Part shown: one piece after another, positions 1 through 8,411 of the stretch
Layout of the letters: the number at the start of each line of letters is the position of its first letter
Numbering within the stretch: position 1 is the first letter of the stretch
Position numbers and translations under genes: made by a program
Source of the DNA: Streptomyces sp. NRRL F-6492
Lineage (GTDB): Bacteria > Actinomycetota > Actinomycetes > Streptomycetales > Streptomycetaceae
Assembly (NCBI RefSeq): GCF_001280125.1
Contig: NZ_LGEG01000002.1
Span: 62,001 to 126,000 of the forward strand
Length of the DNA stretch: 64,000 bases
Direction of reading: 5' to 3'
Notes under the pieces: generated by a model
What the model was told of the DNA's origin: nothing
The model's database searches: none
What the model saw: the letters and a program-made list of their open reading frames with translations, nothing else

Positions 1-1340
1 ACCCGACCGGCGCCTTCATCATGTTCGCCGGCATCTACTACGGCGCCATGTTCGGCGGCTCCACCACCTCCATCCTCCTCAACACCCCCGGCGAGAGCGC
101 GGCCGTCGTCGCCGCCATCGAGGGCAACCCGATGGCCAAGGCCGGCCGGGGCGCCCAGGCACTCGCCGCGGCGGCCGTCGGCCACTTCGCCGGCGGCATG
201 ATCGGCACGATCCTGCTCGTCGTCCTCGCCCCGACCGTCGCCGCGCTCGCCGTCGACATCGGCGCCCCCGACTACCTCGCCCTCATGGTCCTCGCCTTCA
301 TCGCGGTGACCTCCGTCCTCGGCTCCTCCCGCGTCCGCGGCCTCGCCTCCCTGCTGATCGGCCTCACCATCGGCCTGGTCGGCCTGGACCCGATGACCGG
401 GCAGCAGCGCCTCACCTTCGGCTCGCTCCAGCTCGCCGACGGCGTGGACGTCGTCATCGTCGCGGTCGGCCTCTTCGCCATCGGCGAGGCCCTGTGGGTC
501 GCCGCGCACCTGCGCCGCACGGCGGGCGAGGCCATCCCGGTCGGCCGCCCCTGGCTGGGCCGGGAGGACGTGAGGCGCACCTGGAAGCCCTGGCTGCGCG
601 GCCCGTTCATCGGCTTCCCCTTCGGCGCCGTCCCGGCCGGCGGCGCCGAGATCCCGACCTTCCTGTCGTACGTCACCGAGAAACGGCTCTCGAAGCACAA
701 GGACCAGTTCGGCAAGGGCGCCGTCGAGGGCGTCGCCGGACCCGAGGCGGCGGCCTCCGCCTCCGCCGCCGGCACGCTCGTCTCCATGCTGACCCTCGGC
801 CTGCCCACGACCGCCGTCGCCGCCGTGATGCTGGCCGCGTTCCAGCAGTACGGCATCCAGCCCGGCCCGCTGCTCTTCGAGCGGGAGCCAGAGCTGGTGT
901 GGGGTCTGATCGCCTCGCTCTTCGTCGGCATGGTGCTGCTGCTCGCGCTCAACCTGCCGCTCGCCCCCGTCTGGGCCAAGCTGCTGCGCATCCCCCGTCC
1001 GTACCTCTACGCCGGCATCCTCTTCTTCGCCGCCGTCGGCGCGTACGCGGTGGGCGGCGAGGCGCTCGACCTGGTCGTCCTGCTCGTCATCGGCCTGATC
1101 GGCCTCGGGATGCGGCGCTACGGCCTGCCGGTGCTGCCCGCCGTCATCGGCGTCATCCTCGGCCCGGCCGCCGAACAGCAGCTGCGCCGCGCCCTCCAGA
1201 TCAGCGACGGCTCCCCGACCGGGCTGGTGAACACCCCGTTCTCGATCACCGTGTACGCGGTCGTCGCGGTCCTGCTCACCTGGCCGCTCCTGCGGCGGGC
1301 GGTCACCCGGCGCCCGGCCCCCTCCCCACCGAAGGGATGA
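1..1340 (+). CDS. Tripartite tricarboxylate transporter permease, TctA family (5' truncated by window)
   Basis: The reading frame is open from the left edge (residues PTGAFI precede the first visible Met), so the true start lies outside the window. About 445 residues remain of a family usually near 500. The N-terminal signature [14 protein letters not shown] and a second half containing [14 protein letters not shown], with many hydrophobic segments, identify the large TctA membrane subunit. In this family TctA works with a small membrane subunit (TctB) and a periplasmic or lipoprotein binding protein (TctC) to import carboxylates; those partners would lie to the left and are not seen. The gene is followed after 76 bp by an unrelated secreted protein. 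The family call is confident; the substrate is unknown. Confidence 0.93.
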   Translation, partial: PTGAFIMFAGIYYGAMFGGSTTSILLNTPGESAAVVAAIEGNPMAKAGRGAQALAAAAVGHFAGGMIGTILLVVLAPTVAALAVDIGAPDYLALMVLAFIAVTSVLGSSRVRGLASLLIGLTIGLVGLDPMTGQQRLTFGSLQLADGVDVVIVAVGLFAIGEALWVAAHLRRTAGEAIPVGRPWLGREDVRRTWKPWLRGPFIGFPFGAVPAGGAEIPTFLSYVTEKRLSKHKDQFGKGAVEGVAGPEAAASASAAGTLVSMLTLGLPTTAVAAVMLAAFQQYGIQPGPLLFEREPELVWGLIASLFVGMVLLLALNLPLAPVWAKLLRIPRPYLYAGILFFAAVGAYAVGGEALDLVVLLVIGLIGLGMRRYGLPVLPAVIGVILGPAAEQQLRRALQISDGSPTGLVNTPFSITVYAVVAVLLTWPLLRRAVTRRPAPSPPKG

Positions 1341-1416
1341 ATCTCGGCCATCTGACGGCCGGATCCGGGTATCCCTGGCGGGCAGTACCATCCCCCACCC
1401 CGAAGGGACCCCCCTC

Positions 1417-1881
1417 ATGCGCGTCAGGCTCGTTCTTGCCGCAGCCGCCCTGCTCACCGCCGCCGTCGCCCCCCTCGCCCACGCGGGAGGGGCCGACGGC
1501 CACCACACCACCGACCGGCTCACCGGGGCCTCCGCCCGCGACGCCCACTTCACTAACGGCCTCTTCGTCGACGCGTACGGAACCGTCGCCGACGACAGCA
1601 CCGTCACCCTCTCCGGCACCTACCGGTGCCTCGACGACAGCGCGGGCCCCGTCTTCGTCGGCTCCACCCTCGTCCAGGGCGACCGCTCCGCCGGCATCGG
1701 CGGCACCCGGGCCGTCTGCGACGGGCACCTCCACACCTGGATCAACCGCTCCGTGGTGAAGGACCCCGCCTACGTCGCCGGCGCCGCCCGCGTGGAGGCC
1801 ACCCTCCTGCAGCTCAGCGGGACGGGCCTGCCGCTGCCCCGCTTCCTCGCCACCGAGAAGACGGACGTCGAGCTGCGCTGA
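1417..1881 (+). CDS. Small secreted protein, DUF6299-like
   Basis: The 154-residue product begins with a clear Sec signal peptide (basic MRVR, a hydrophobic run, cleavage expected after AHA near residue 23). The mature part is a compact beta-rich domain with two cysteines (C71 in TYRC and C101 in AVCDGH) that could form a disulfide, the pattern I associate with DUF6299 secreted proteins of actinomycetes. There are no catalytic motifs. The ATG follows a GAAGGG purine stretch. It probably has its own transcript, since it follows the permease by 76 bp and converges on the DUF402 gene, whose stop lies only 12 bp away. Function unknown. Confidence 0.8.
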   Translation: MRVRLVLAAAALLTAAVAPLAHAGGADGHHTTDRLTGASARDAHFTNGLFVDAYGTVADDSTVTLSGTYRCLDDSAGPVFVGSTLVQGDRSAGIGGTRAVCDGHLHTWINRSVVKDPAYVAGAARVEATLLQLSGTGLPLPRFLATEKTDVELR

Positions 1882-1892
1882 CCCGCTTCCCC

Positions 1893-2378
1893 CTAGGGGG
1901 TGCCCAGCAGGTCCACCAGACCGTCGCGGCCGAGTGCCTCCAGCTCGTCGAGGGCGGCCACGGCCCGGGCCGCCGCCTCCGGATCGGAGGCGGCGAGGCC
2001 GCTCGCCGCGAACTCGTCCTCGTCGAGCCGCAGCACCTCGCTGCCGTCCGCCGACACCCACAGGTCCAGGTCCAGGTCCTCGACCACCACCCCGGGGCCG
2101 CCGATCACGGGCGGCCGGGTGACGTCGCAGTACCAGCCCTTGAGGGAGCCGTCGGCGGACCGCACCTCCTTGACCGTGAACCAGCGGTCCTGCCAGTAGT
2201 GCTCCACGAAGACGTCGCCCGGCTCGAACCGCACGAAGCCGAAGTCCCGCACCCCCTCGGCCGCCCACGGCGCGCGCACCGAGAGCCGGCCGGCCTCCTC
2301 CGCGAGCACCTCGGCCGGATAGCGGATCTTCGTCCGGCCCGCCTTCGTCAGGGTGACCTCAACCGAGCGTCCGGACAT
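1893..2378 (-). CDS. DUF402 / FomD-like protein
   Basis: The 161-residue cytoplasmic protein matches the DUF402 fold: a beta-barrel N-terminus, the YCDVTRPP segment, the acidic run EDLDLDLWV and the LDEDEF motif that supplies metal-binding carboxylates. Characterised relatives (Staphylococcus Ntdp and FomD of fosfomycin producers) hydrolyse nucleoside di- or triphosphate-type bonds with a divalent metal. No fosfomycin genes are nearby, so a general nucleotide phosphatase role is more likely here. Its ATG lies inside the end of the upstream acetyltransferase gene (20-bp overlap), so the two are translationally coupled. It converges on the DUF6299-like gene. Confidence 0.85.
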   Translation of the reverse strand: MSGRSVEVTLTKAGRTKIRYPAEVLAEEAGRLSVRAPWAAEGVRDFGFVRFEPGDVFVEHYWQDRWFTVKEVRSADGSLKGWYCDVTRPPVIGGPGVVVEDLDLDLWVSADGSEVLRLDEDEFAASGLAASDPEAAARAVAALDELEALGRDGLVDLLGTP

Positions 2379-3282
2379 GCCGCACCTCCGTCGCCGCGAC
2401 CTCGTAGCCGAACCACTCGTTGATCGCCAGCATCGGCCCGTTGCCCGCGTCGTTCCCGGTGAACGCCTCCGTACAGCCCGCCTCCCGGGCCCGGTGCAGG
2501 GACGCGTTCTTCACCAGCTTGGCGAGCCCCCGGCCCCGGAAGGCCGGGGCCGTGCCCGTCATCCCCGTGTTGTACCGGCCAAGCCCGTCCGTCTGCGCCA
2601 CGCTGAACGCGGCCGGCACCCCGTCCACCACCGCCACCGTCGTCAGCGTCCGGTCCAGGAGGGGATGGTCCCAGGTGGTCTCCTGCCAGTGCGCGTAGTC
2701 GTCCATCTCGACCGACACGTCGCCCGGCTCGTCCGCGGACGTCACCGCGTCCAGCTCGAACAGCGGCCGGGGGTCGGCCGCGAAGTCCTCGGCCGTCAGC
2801 AGCTCGACGCCGGGGGGCGGCGCCTGGAGCGGCGGCAGCCCGGCCCCCGCCAGGTCGAGCCGGAGGAAGTGGGCGGAGCGGCGGGGGGAGTACCCCCGCC
2901 GCTCCGCCCAGGCACGGTGCTCCGGCGCGTCCAGGACCCAGCTGTAGAGGGTGTGCGCGCCGTGTCCGGCCAGGTGCTCCTCGGCGGCGCGCAGCAGCAG
3001 CGTCCCCGCGCCGAGCCCCTGGTGGGCGGGGTCCACGTACACGTTGAGGGAGCCGATGCCCGGCTCCGGCGAGTCGTGGGCGATCCGCAGCTGGACGGTC
3101 CCGACGATCCCGCCGTCCTCGGTCACGGCCACGAGCGGGCGCGCGTGGCTGTCGGGGTGGGCGTGCGCCCAGTCGAACGCGAGCTGTTCGGCGGTCGCGA
3201 GCATGAAGGGGAGCGCGGCGCGGCGGACCCGGGCGAAGCCCTCGGCGTCCCCGTCCCGTACGTAACGGACGTTCACAGTCAT
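2359..3282 (-). CDS. Tandem-domain GNAT N-acetyltransferase
   Basis: The start is set at MTVNVRYVRDGD (ATG at 3282), since the longer frame upstream has no GNAT homology and would overlap the divergent GntR gene. The 307 residues hold two GNAT modules. The first spans roughly residues 1-150, with the acetyl-CoA loop near DPAHQGLGAGTLLL. The second spans roughly 190-307, with the Q/RxxGxG/A-like loop FRGRGLAKLVKNAS followed by the conserved NxxGxGPMLAIN motif. Bacterial tandem GNATs often keep one catalytic and one structural domain; the intact loop in the C-terminal half suggests that half is active. Substrate unknown. Co-transcribed with the DUF402 gene. Confidence 0.88.
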   Translation of the reverse strand: MTVNVRYVRDGDAEGFARVRRAALPFMLATAEQLAFDWAHAHPDSHARPLVAVTEDGGIVGTVQLRIAHDSPEPGIGSLNVYVDPAHQGLGAGTLLLRAAEEHLAGHGAHTLYSWVLDAPEHRAWAERRGYSPRRSAHFLRLDLAGAGLPPLQAPPPGVELLTAEDFAADPRPLFELDAVTSADEPGDVSVEMDDYAHWQETTWDHPLLDRTLTTVAVVDGVPAAFSVAQTDGLGRYNTGMTGTAPAFRGRGLAKLVKNASLHRAREAGCTEAFTGNDAGNGPMLAINEWFGYEVAATEVRHVRTLG

Positions 3283-3355
3283 GTGGGCGCACGCTACGGG
3301 CAGAGGGCGCACCGCCGCCTCCCCTTTTCCGGCGGGGTGGGGGCAGAATCGGCGG

Positions 3356-3730
3356 GTGACACTCACCATCGTCGTGGACCACGAATCCACCACCGCTCCC
3401 TACGAACAACTGCGTGCCCAGATCTCGGAGCGGGCCCGGTCGGGCGGACTGCCGGTCGGCTACAAGCTGCCGACGGTACGGGGGCTCGCGGAGCAGTTGG
3501 GACTCGCAGCGAACACGGTCGCCAAGGCGTACAAGGCGCTGGAGGCGGACGGGGTCATCGAGACGCGCGGGCGCCACGGGACCTTCGTCGCCGCCGCCGG
3601 GGACGCGGCCAGCCGCCGGGCCGCCACCGCCGCCGCCCAGTACGCCGAGGAGACCCGCCGCCTCGGCCTCAGCCGCGAGGCCGCCGAGGCGGCGATGAGC
3701 GAGGCCCTGCGGGCGGCGTACGACGGCTAG
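3356..3730 (+). CDS. Small GntR-family regulator (YtrA-type)
   Basis: The GTG start at 3356 gives a 124-residue protein beginning VTLTIVVDHEST; the longer upstream frame would run into the divergent acetyltransferase promoter. Residues about 10-75 form the GntR winged helix, with YKLPTVRGLAEQLGLAANTVAKAYKALE and the wing GRHGTFV. Only about 45 residues follow, mostly helical, which is typical of the short YtrA subfamily that lacks a large effector domain and usually controls an adjacent ABC transporter or itself. No ABC transporter is adjacent here, so the target is unknown. It is divergent from the GNAT gene across a 73-bp gap that could hold a shared operator. Its end overlaps the convergent ATPase gene by 4 bp. 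Confidence 0.88.
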   Translation: MTLTIVVDHESTTAPYEQLRAQISERARSGGLPVGYKLPTVRGLAEQLGLAANTVAKAYKALEADGVIETRGRHGTFVAAAGDAASRRAATAAAQYAEETRRLGLSREAAEAAMSEALRAAYDG

Positions 3731-4980
3731 GGGATCTCCGGAAGGTCCCGCACGGCGCCCACGGCGCCCGGCACGCACTCTCGCCCCACCGGGCGAAAGC
3801 CCGAGTACGTCCCGTACGAGCGCTTCCGCCCGGCGTGCCGACAGCACGCACCGGACACCGCGGACACCGCACAGGACCTTCCGGACGCCCCCGCCGTGCG
3901 GGGCTCGGGAAGGTCCGCCGGGGGCGTGCCGCGACGGAGCGCGAACAGCTCCGCCAGCGTCGCGCCCTCGCGCGGCACGTCCTCCTCCCGCCCGAGCCAC
4001 GCCACCGACTCGGCCCGGCTCAGCGGCCCCACCTCGATGCGGGCCAGGCAGCGGCCCGGCCGGACCACGGCCGGGTGCAGCCGCTCCAGGTCCTCGTTGG
4101 TGGTGACCCCGACCAGGACGTTCCGCCCCTGCCCGAGCAGGCCGTCCGTCAGGTTGAGCAGCCGCGACAGGGCCTGGCCCGCCGTGTGCTTCGCCTCGCC
4201 CCGGATCAGCTCGTCGCAGTCCTCCAGGAGCAGCAGCCGCCAGCGGCCCTTCGCCGTGCCCTCGTCCTCCCCGATGGCGATGTCCATCAGATAGCCGACG
4301 TCGTTGAAGAGCCGCTCCGGGTCGAGGACGCAGTCCACCTGGCACCAGTCCCGCCAGGACCGCGCCAGGGTCCGCAGCGCGGACGTCTTGCCGGTCCCCG
4401 GCGGCCCGTGCAGCAGCAGGAGGCGGCCGGAGATGGAGTCCGGCGTCACCTTCATCAGCCGGTCCATGGAATCGGCCACCGGCGCCGAGTAGTGGGGCCT
4501 GACCTCCTCCCACGTCCCGGCGCTGATCTGCCGCGTCGTGCGGTGCGGGCCGCGCCGGGGCGACACGTACCAGAAGCCCATCGTCACGTTCTCGGGCTGC
4601 GGCTCCGGCTCGTCCTTCGCCCCCTCCGTGGCCTCGCCGAGGATCCGCGTCGCCAGCTCCGCGTCCGTGGCCGTCACGGTGACGTCCGCGCCCCGGTTCC
4701 AGCGGGAGACCAGGAGCGTCCAGCCCTCGCCCTCGGCGAGCAGGGCGCTGCGGTCGTCGTCCTTCGAGGCCCGCAGCACGCGCGCGCCCGCCGGGAGCAG
4801 CGTCGCCTCCGGCTTGACCCGGTCCAGGGTGGTGCTGTGGGCGTGCGGCTGCTCGCCGGTCGCGAAGCGGCCGAGGAACAGCGCGTCGACGACGTCCGAC
4901 GGCGAGTCGCTGTCGTCGAGGTTCAGCCGGATCGGCAGCGACCGCTGCGGTGCGGACGGTACCGGTGGGGTGTCAGCCAT
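3727..4980 (-). CDS. DUF5925 AAA-type ATPase
   Basis: The start is taken at MADTPPVPS (ATG at 4980); an ATG three codons earlier is equally possible and neither has a good ribosome site. The first ~160 residues match the DUF5925 region of actinobacterial ATPases. An AAA module follows, with Walker A GPPGTGKT at about residues 192-199, Walker B LLLLEDCDE at about 249-257, and a TTNEDLERLHPAVVRPGRC stretch for sensor 1 and the arginine finger. These are hydrolysis-competent signatures. The role in the cell is not known. The last ~65 residues are Cys/Arg-rich, unlike the rest, and their DNA contains a large hairpin (3789-3833), so the conserved protein may really end near residue 350. Confidence 0.85.
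   Translation of the reverse strand: MADTPPVPSAPQRSLPIRLNLDDSDSPSDVVDALFLGRFATGEQPHAHSTTLDRVKPEATLLPAGARVLRASKDDDRSALLAEGEGWTLLVSRWNRGADVTVTATDAELATRILGEATEGAKDEPEPQPENVTMGFWYVSPRRGPHRTTRQISAGTWEEVRPHYSAPVADSMDRLMKVTPDSISGRLLLLHGPPGTGKTSALRTLARSWRDWCQVDCVLDPERLFNDVGYLMDIAIGEDEGTAKGRWRLLLLEDCDELIRGEAKHTAGQALSRLLNLTDGLLGQGRNVLVGVTTNEDLERLHPAVVRPGRCLARIEVGPLSRAESVAWLGREEDVPREGATLAELFALRRGTPPADLPEPRTAGASGRSCAVSAVSGACCRHAGRKRSYGTYSGFRPVGRECVPGAVGAVRDLPEIP
3789..3833. terminator. Hairpin between convergent GntR and ATPase genes
   Basis: Arms 3789-3809 and 3813-3833 pair at 17 of 21 positions around a 3-nt centre. It lies 59 bp beyond the GntR stop and inside the 3' end of the convergent ATPase frame. 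It looks like a terminator for the GntR transcript that the opposing gene reads through. Confidence 0.5.
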
Positions 4981-5062
4981 GGCGCCCATGATCCGGCAAC
5001 CGGGTGCGCGGCGCACCGTCTTTTGGGCGGGGCGCGCCTCCGGTCGCCGGAGTGGCGGTACG

Positions 5063-5878
5063 TCAGATCCAGTGGCCCCGCAGGGCGCCCCGGGCGCGCC
5101 GGGCGAGCGCGTACCCCTTCGTCATGGCCCGGTCGGCCGCGAAGTTCCGTGCGATCGCGCGGCCCTCGATCAGCCGGGTGAACTCCTCGATGCCCGTGGA
5201 CCGGCGCACGGTCATCCGCTCCAGGGCGTACGGCCCCTGGCGGCGGCGGGCGAGCGCGTTGCCGACGGCGAGCGCCTGGGCGAACCCGGCCTCCCGGACC
5301 GCCCGGCGGACCCGCCGGCTGGAGTACCCGTACGGGTAGGCGAAGGAGACGGGGGCGGCGGCGAGCTCCTCGCCGACGATCTCCCGGCAGCGCAGCGTCT
5401 CGAACCGGAGCCGTTCCGCGTCGAGTCGGTCGAGCTGCGGGTGGCTGTGGCTGTGGCCGCCGATCTCCGTTCCCGCGTCGGCCAGTTCGCGCACCTGCGC
5501 CCAGTCGAGCATGGTGTCGAGCGCGCCGCCCCCGTCGTGCGCGCCGCGCAGCCAGCCGGTGGAGACGAAGACGGTGCTCGCGAAGGAGTGCTTCGCCAGG
5601 ACCGGCAGGGCGTGCCGGTGCACGCCCTCGTAGCCGTCGTCGAAGGTGACGAGCAGCGGCCGCGCGGGCAGCGGCTTCCCGTCCCGCCAGGCGGCGGCGA
5701 GCCCGGCCGTGGTCAGCGGGGTGAACCCCCGGTCGGCGACCACCGCCATCTGCGCGGCGAACGCGTCGGGCGTGACGGAGAGGCCGAGGACGGCGGGAGC
5801 CGGGTCCCGGTCGACGGCGTGGTACATGAGGACGGGCACGGGCGTGTCCCCGGGGGCACCCGGCGTCGCCCCCGTCAC
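5063..5878 (-). CDS. Polysaccharide deacetylase (NodB-type, CE4)
   Basis: The GTG start at 5878 overlaps the stop of the upstream glycosyltransferase by 4 bp (GTGA), giving 271 residues. CE4 motifs are intact: motif 1 TFDDG at residues 78-82 (catalytic base and metal Asp), motif 2 HSHSH at 142-146 (metal His pair), and motif 3 YPYG at 181-184. Such enzymes remove N-acetyl groups from chitin-like or cell-wall glycans. There is no signal peptide, so it probably acts on a lipid-linked or cytoplasmic saccharide made by the two glycosyltransferases in the same operon. The C-terminal ~60 residues are helical and basic (ALARRARGALRGHWI). The exact substrate is not deducible. Confidence 0.92.
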   Translation of the reverse strand: MTGATPGAPGDTPVPVLMYHAVDRDPAPAVLGLSVTPDAFAAQMAVVADRGFTPLTTAGLAAAWRDGKPLPARPLLVTFDDGYEGVHRHALPVLAKHSFASTVFVSTGWLRGAHDGGGALDTMLDWAQVRELADAGTEIGGHSHSHPQLDRLDAERLRFETLRCREIVGEELAAAPVSFAYPYGYSSRRVRRAVREAGFAQALAVGNALARRRQGPYALERMTVRRSTGIEEFTRLIEGRAIARNFAADRAMTKGYALARRARGALRGHWI

Positions 5879-6930
5879 GCGACCGCTCCCTCGGCGGCCC
5901 CGTCCCCGGTGCGTGCGGAGGTCGGCCCGCCGGAGCGTTCGATCGGGCCCCAGGAGAAGGTGGTGCCGGAGCGGCGGGCCCGCAACTGCCCGAGGGCGTA
6001 GCCGCCGGCCGCGAGGGCCACCCCGGTGACGATGGCCCCGGCGCGGCCCGCGCCGCCGGGGCGGCCGCGCAGGGCGTCGCGCACTCCGCGCAGGACGCCG
6101 GCGGGCAGCACCCGGGTGGTGTAGCGCCGCTCGGACTCCAGGCCCTTCTGCGCGCCGACGCTGCGGGCGACGAGCGCCTTGGAGAGCCCCTCGGCGTACA
6201 CGCGGGTGCGGAAGTAGCCGAAGCGCTCGCGGGCGGCGGGCACCTTGTGGTGGATGACCGCCCGGTCGTCCATGAGCAGGACCGCCTCGGGCAGCGCCTT
6301 GGAGAGCCGGATGCACAGCTCGGTCTCCTCGCCGCCCAGGGGCCGCCGGTCGCCGTCCCGGCCGATGCCGGTGGCGAAGCCGCCCGCCGCGTCGAAGGCC
6401 GTACGGCGGAAGGAGGCGTTGCCGCCGAGCACGTTCCGCACGGGGACGCGGCCCGGGGCCAGGCCCCGGTACGTACAGCCGACGACCCAGTCGAACTCCT
6501 CCGGGAACCAGGCCGGGCGGTGGCCGGACGCCCAGGCGGGCAGGGTCCGGCCGCCGACGGCCATGACGCGCGGGTCGTCGTAGGCGGCGGCGAAGTGGTG
6601 GAGCCAGTCCCGCTCGGCGACGGCGTCGTCGTCGAGGAAGGCCACGAACGCGCCGTGGGCGGCGGCGATTCCGGTGTTGCGGCCGGCGGAGAGGCCGCGG
6701 GGGCCCGCGTTGGCGAGCACCCGCACCTCCTCCCCGGGCCGGGCGTCCGCGTACTCCTCGGCGAGCCGTGCGCGCAGGGGCTCGTTGTGGTCGACCACGA
6801 GGAGCGTCTCCAGCGGCGGCAGCGACTGCTTCCGCACGGAGTCGACGGCGGCGAGGATGTCCTCCCAGCGGTCCTCCGTGTAGACGCAGACGACCACCGA
6901 GAAGCCGTGCGGGGACGTGCCGTCGCTCAA
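5875..6930 (-). CDS. Family 2 glycosyltransferase
   Basis: The 351-residue GT-A enzyme opens with FSVVVCVYTEDRWEDI, has the metal-binding LDDDAV (DxD type) at about 99-104, and has an acceptor-side ED-type segment GGEETELCIRL near 220. A weakly hydrophobic stretch at about 296-319 could be a membrane anchor. It uses a nucleotide sugar to extend a saccharide and looks more like the rhamnosyl/galactosyl-transferring group than a polyprenyl-phosphate enzyme. Its ATG overlaps the upstream GT2 stop by 4 bp, and its stop overlaps the deacetylase start by 4 bp, so the three are strictly coupled. The sugar and acceptor are unknown. Confidence 0.9.
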   Translation of the reverse strand: MSDGTSPHGFSVVVCVYTEDRWEDILAAVDSVRKQSLPPLETLLVVDHNEPLRARLAEEYADARPGEEVRVLANAGPRGLSAGRNTGIAAAHGAFVAFLDDDAVAERDWLHHFAAAYDDPRVMAVGGRTLPAWASGHRPAWFPEEFDWVVGCTYRGLAPGRVPVRNVLGGNASFRRTAFDAAGGFATGIGRDGDRRPLGGEETELCIRLSKALPEAVLLMDDRAVIHHKVPAARERFGYFRTRVYAEGLSKALVARSVGAQKGLESERRYTTRVLPAGVLRGVRDALRGRPGGAGRAGAIVTGVALAAGGYALGQLRARRSGTTFSWGPIERSGGPTSARTGDGAAEGAVA

Positions 6931-7757
6931 GACACCTCTCCCCGGGGGACGTTCACCGAGAAGGGGGCGGGCCGGCGCCGGTCCGCCCGGCCGGGGGACT
7001 TCTCCTTGAGGATCACCTTCAGGACCCGGATGCCGTCGCGCACGGCGTTGAGGTTGCTGACGCCGTGTATGCGGTTGTACTCGTGGCTCGGCACCTCCTG
7101 CACCTTGAGGCCGGCCTTGACGACCCGGATGTTGATCAGGGTCTCGATCTCGAATCCGGTGCAGTCGAGGGTGATCTTGTCGAGGCAGTGGCGCCAGAAG
7201 GCGTTGTACCCGTAGCAGAGGTCGGTGTAGCGGGCGCCGAACTTGCGGTTGACGAGCGTGCAGAGGGCCCAGTTCCCGAGTCTGCGAACGGTCGTCATGT
7301 CGTCCGTGCCGCCGCCGTTGGCGAAACGGGATCCCTTGGCGAAGTCCGCGCCGCCGACGAGGGCGGAGACGTAGGAGACGATCTCCTGGCCGTCGGCCGA
7401 GCCGTCCGCGTCGACCATGACGATGATGTCACCGGTGCAGGCGGCGAAACCGCTGATCAGTGCGTCGCCCTTGCCCTTTCCGACCTGCTTGACGACCTTG
7501 ACGTCCGGCCGGATCTCACGGGCTACGTCGACCGTGTTGTCGGTGGAGTTTCCGTCGACGAGGACGACTTCGTGAATCCAGTCCGGCAGCGTCTTGAAGA
7601 CGTACGGAAGGTTTTCGGCCTCGTTCATCGCGGGAATGACCACGCTCACCGGCGGAGTGATCGCCAGATGCGAGGTGATGGCCCGGTACTGGGCCGCTAT
7701 TCGACTCGGCTCAGTCAATTCTTGGCCCGTGGCGGCCGGGCGCAGGAACGAGCTCAT
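6927..7757 (-). CDS. Family 2 glycosyltransferase, polyprenyl-phosphate mannosyl/glucosyl-transferase-like
   Basis: The start is set at MSSFLRPAATG (ATG at 7757), preceded by GAGGG about 11 nt upstream; longer frames have no homology. The 276 residues carry the classical GT2 start VSVVIPAMNEAENLP, the glycine-rich GKGKGDAL and the metal motif VDADGS at 115-120. The pattern resembles DPM1-type enzymes that charge polyprenyl phosphate with a sugar, but there are no C-terminal membrane helices. It is first in the operon, so it may supply the sugar donor or primer for the second GT2 and the deacetylase. A long leader with a perfect hairpin (7782-7806) precedes it. Confidence 0.9.
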   Translation of the reverse strand: MSSFLRPAATGQELTEPSRIAAQYRAITSHLAITPPVSVVIPAMNEAENLPYVFKTLPDWIHEVVLVDGNSTDNTVDVAREIRPDVKVVKQVGKGKGDALISGFAACTGDIIVMVDADGSADGQEIVSYVSALVGGADFAKGSRFANGGGTDDMTTVRRLGNWALCTLVNRKFGARYTDLCYGYNAFWRHCLDKITLDCTGFEIETLINIRVVKAGLKVQEVPSHEYNRIHGVSNLNAVRDGIRVLKVILKEKSPGRADRRRPAPFSVNVPRGEVS

Positions 7758-7781
7758 GGGTCTTTTTCCCTCTCGTCCGGT

Positions 7782-7806
7782 GGGCCGCCCACCCCTTGGG
7801 CGGCCC
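7782..7806 (-). promoter_or_regulatory. Leader hairpin upstream of glycosyltransferase operon
   Basis: GGGCCGCCCA (7782-7791) and TGGGCGGCCC (7797-7806) form a perfect 10-bp stem with a 5-nt loop. It sits 25-49 nt upstream of the first start codon, just before the ribosome site. It could act as an attenuator or a leader-stabilising structure. Confidence 0.45.
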
Positions 7807-7919
7807 GATGGCGTGTCCGGTTCGAAAGGGGGGTTCTCGCCATGTCGCGCGGAAACGATCTCCTTGCGGGATCGGCGAGTTGGCATGGCTGGCCGCGCGG
7901 TGTCCGCGACTCGGCGCAC

Positions 7920-7938
7920 GTTCGAAGCGCGTTCGAAC
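7920..7938. promoter_or_regulatory. 19-bp inverted repeat, putative operator
   Basis: GTTCGAA (7920-7926) and TTCGAAC (7932-7938) are perfect 7-bp arms around GCGCG. It lies about 165 bp upstream of the glycosyltransferase operon start. The arms recall actinobacterial LexA-type GAAC/GTTC elements, but the orientation and spacing do not fit an SOS box. Confidence 0.35.
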
Positions 7939-8334
7939 ACCGAGCACGGCACCCCCCTACCGCGCCCCGCACCTGAGCCACCGCGACGCTAGAGCCCTCC
8001 CCTGAGCCGCTGTGCATGATGGACCGGTGCGGGTGAGATGTACGACGGTATTGATGAATGGGACTGTATGGCAAGCCCCGGATCCATGGCCTGCTTTTCC
8101 GTAGTTTGACGGAACTTCAGCGGTCGGATACGTAACCGTCCCGGTCGGATTCGATCAATCCGGCGATGCGTCGGGGAGTGAGGGGATGGGGGCGCACTCC
8201 TGTGGATCGATGTGCGAATGTGTCGCGGTTCCGCGATCTCGCGGGGCGTCAATCGGGAGTGGAGCGTCCGCTTCCTCTCCTGGCCGGATTTCGATGGTCC
8301 CTGACGGAGGGTCGGAGAAAGTTCACCCCCAGTT

Positions 8335-8363
8335 TTGACATGGACACTTCCGATGCGCCGGAT
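8335..8363 (+). promoter_or_regulatory. Possible vegetative promoter of the SGNH hydrolase gene
   Basis: TTGACA at 8335-8340 is followed after 17 nt by CCGGAT (8358-8363), which matches 4 of 6 of the Streptomyces TAGGAT consensus. It would start transcription about 40 nt upstream of the ATG. The -35 is good and the -10 weak. Confidence 0.35.
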
Positions 8364-8411
8364 CCACTGCTACTACCTGGTAACGCAGAGATCCTGCTAC
8401 AGGGAGGTTCC

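Larger units (their letters stand above)
7758..8411. other. 654-bp gene-free divergent regulatory region
   Basis: No convincing gene: the short frames here have no homology-like features and conflict on both strands. It separates the glycosyltransferase operon (leftward) from the secreted hydrolase (rightward). It holds a leader hairpin at 7782-7806, an inverted repeat at 7920-7938, a repeated GGTCGGAT half-motif near 8123-8153, and a TTGACA -35-like box at 8335. The stretch from about 8000 to 8170 is noticeably more AT-rich than the rest of the window, as expected for promoters. Confidence 0.6.

Noticed and set aside
2353..5181. Very long open frames on the strand opposite real genes (for example a 942-codon frame)
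   Set aside because: They are shadows produced by high GC at third positions. They are Arg/Pro/Gly-rich, lack ribosome sites and conserved motifs, and lie antisense to genes with clear domains.
7920..7938. LexA/SOS box
   Set aside because: The GTTC/GAAC halves are in the wrong order and spacing for the actinobacterial GAAC-N4-GTTC consensus.
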